Source: Phycisphaerae bacterium (GTDB lineage: Bacteria; Planctomycetota; Phycisphaerae; Sedimentisphaerales; Anaerobacaceae). Taken from it: DNA of 36,378 nucleotides. Where the stretch lies: the NCBI GenBank assembly GCA_018055905.1, contig JAGPGT010000004.1:11940-48317 (forward strand), read 5' to 3'. Both the position numbers and the translations under genes were made by a program. Positions 35,474 to 36,378 of this stretch are shown here, in pieces (the first letter of the stretch is position 1; the number at the start of each line of letters is the position of its first letter). The notes below the pieces were generated by a model. That model did not search any database and was not told the DNA's origin. It saw only the letters and a list, made by a program, of their open reading frames with translations.

Positions 35474-36378
35474 CTATGGGTCCGCAAGGAATTTTCGAAT
35501 CATCGCGCCGCAGAGTTTGTCCAGGCCTTCCGCGGCGCCGTCGCCTCCGCGATTGGCGGCCACGAGAACCGCGAAGTTCCTCTGTGGAGCGACCCAGACG
35601 ATGGCGTAGTGCATCGTGTTCGTGCCGGAGTGGGTGAAGACTGTGCCCCCCCAGTCGCGGTCGTGGAGACTCCAGCCCAGCGCGTAATCGCCGCCGAAAG
35701 GGGGCTCCTTCACCGGTTGGATCGCGGCCGCCGGGAGCAGGCCGTCCTGGCCCCGCGCGGCCGTCAGGATGCATTGGACGTATTTGGCCCAGTCGGCCAT
35801 CGAGCAGTGGACGCGTCCGCCCGGCGTCAGAAAAGGCGGATTGTCGGCCTGCGGCCCCGGCGGGACGGGAACAATTTTATCTGCGTTCTTGCGGTGTCCC
35901 CACAAGGCGTCCGTTCGGCCGGGCGTCCCCATCGACCCGAATCCTGCGGTCCGCATCCCGAGCGGGTCGAAGAGCATTCGTTGCAGCAGCGATTCATAGT
36001 CCTCGCCCGTCGCACGTTCCGCGATGACCCCTGCGATCGTGAAACCTGCATTGGAGTACTCGAACTTCTCGCCGGGCTTGTGGACCGGCGGCTGCGTCAG
36101 GACGATCTCCGTGACCCGCTTTCGCTGCTGGGCGGGGGACTTCATCTTGCAGATCCTGGCGAGTTCTTTGCCCTGGACGGGCGCGAAACCCGCGGTCATG
36201 GACGCAACGCCCGCCCGGTGGGACAGCAGGTGCACCAACGTCACGCCCCGATAGTCGGGGTGCATCGTGTCCTTCAACTCGGGGAAGTACTCGACCAGCG
36301 GCCTGTCCCATCGGAGCTTGCCTTGTGCGACGAGCATGCCGATCAGCGATCCGGTCATCGCCTTGGTGCACGAGCCCA
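35474..36378 (-). CDS. Class C beta-lactamase-type serine hydrolase (5' partial)
   Basis: The minus-strand frame is open to the window edge; about 301 residues are visible. The first in-frame Met (36358) is internal, because the preceding codons read GSCTKA and contain the SxxK nucleophile motif (SCTK, Ser codon 36373-36371). The second motif is YSN in EYSNAGFTIAG, and the third is HSG in FTHSGTN. LRWDRPLVEYFPEL and VTLVHLLSHRAGV are also typical. These enzymes include beta-lactamases, D-Ala-D-Ala peptidases and esterases; the substrate cannot be told from sequence. About 50-100 N-terminal residues including any signal peptide are outside the window. It converges with the PA14 gene across a 67-nt gap. 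Confidence 0.9.
   Translation of the reverse strand, partial: GSCTKAMTGSLIGMLVAQGKLRWDRPLVEYFPELKDTMHPDYRGVTLVHLLSHRAGVASMTAGFAPVQGKELARICKMKSPAQQRKRVTEIVLTQPPVHKPGEKFEYSNAGFTIAGVIAERATGEDYESLLQRMLFDPLGMRTAGFGSMGTPGRTDALWGHRKNADKIVPVPPGPQADNPPFLTPGGRVHCSMADWAKYVQCILTAARGQDGLLPAAAIQPVKEPPFGGDYALGWSLHDRDWGGTVFTHSGTNTMHYAIVWVAPQRNFAVLVAANRGGDGAAEGLDKLCGAMIRKFLADP

Overview
The window looks like chromosomal DNA of a Planctomycetota bacterium, probably a Phycisphaerae/Sedimentisphaerales-type lineage. This is inferred from content: a MoxR-DUF58-VWA-DUF4159 operon, Kdo/LPS genes, a GT2-GtrA-GT39 fusion, and a secreted protein with YYWR(I/V)DE modules and a PA14 domain. The DNA is GC-rich by eye, and genes are dense, often overlapping by 4 nt. 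No gap between genes exceeds 300 bases; the largest is the divergent 286-nt region 32634-32919. I saw no tRNA, rRNA, CRISPR array or insertion sequence.

Region 1 (1-10337, + strand) is one tight operon, cut at its 5' end: MoxR ATPase C-terminus, DUF58, BatA-like VWA membrane protein, DUF4175-like protein with a Gln/Gly-rich linker, a second VWA membrane protein, a secreted caspase-fold protein that has apparently lost catalytic residues, and a Tat-exported DUF4159 protein. It reads as an envelope machine of unknown task, with three consecutive MIDAS (DxSxS) proteins assembled or remodelled by a MoxR chaperone.

Region 2 (10338-12210) holds hisI on the minus strand, flanked by degenerate repetitive intergenic DNA, and a YbhN/UPF0104-type membrane protein.

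Region 3 (12401-21751, + strand) holds two conserved gene sets. The first is hpf, a PtsN-like EIIA, HPr and Enzyme I, a phosphorelay with no sugar permease nearby. The second is DUF2344, RNase E/G, kdsD, kdsC and a 729-residue LptC/LptA-like protein. These genes resemble the proteobacterial kdsD-kdsC-lptC-lptA-lptB-rpoN-hpf-ptsN locus, but in permuted order and without lptB and rpoN.

Region 4 (21858-28544) has an S9 prolyl-oligopeptidase-type enzyme (+) and a Tricorn-like S41 protease (-). Between them lies a small accessory islet (23816-25181): a GNAT acetyltransferase remnant, a DUF4160 gene broken by one in-frame TGA, DUF2442 and an unrecognised gene, behind a good sigma-70 promoter.

Region 5 (28661-36378) has a DUF4056 lipoprotein under a perfect-consensus promoter, the GT2-GtrA-GT39 fusion, a large secreted LamG-like/PA14 protein under its own promoter, and a 5'-truncated class C beta-lactamase-type serine hydrolase whose SxxK motif lies at the window edge.
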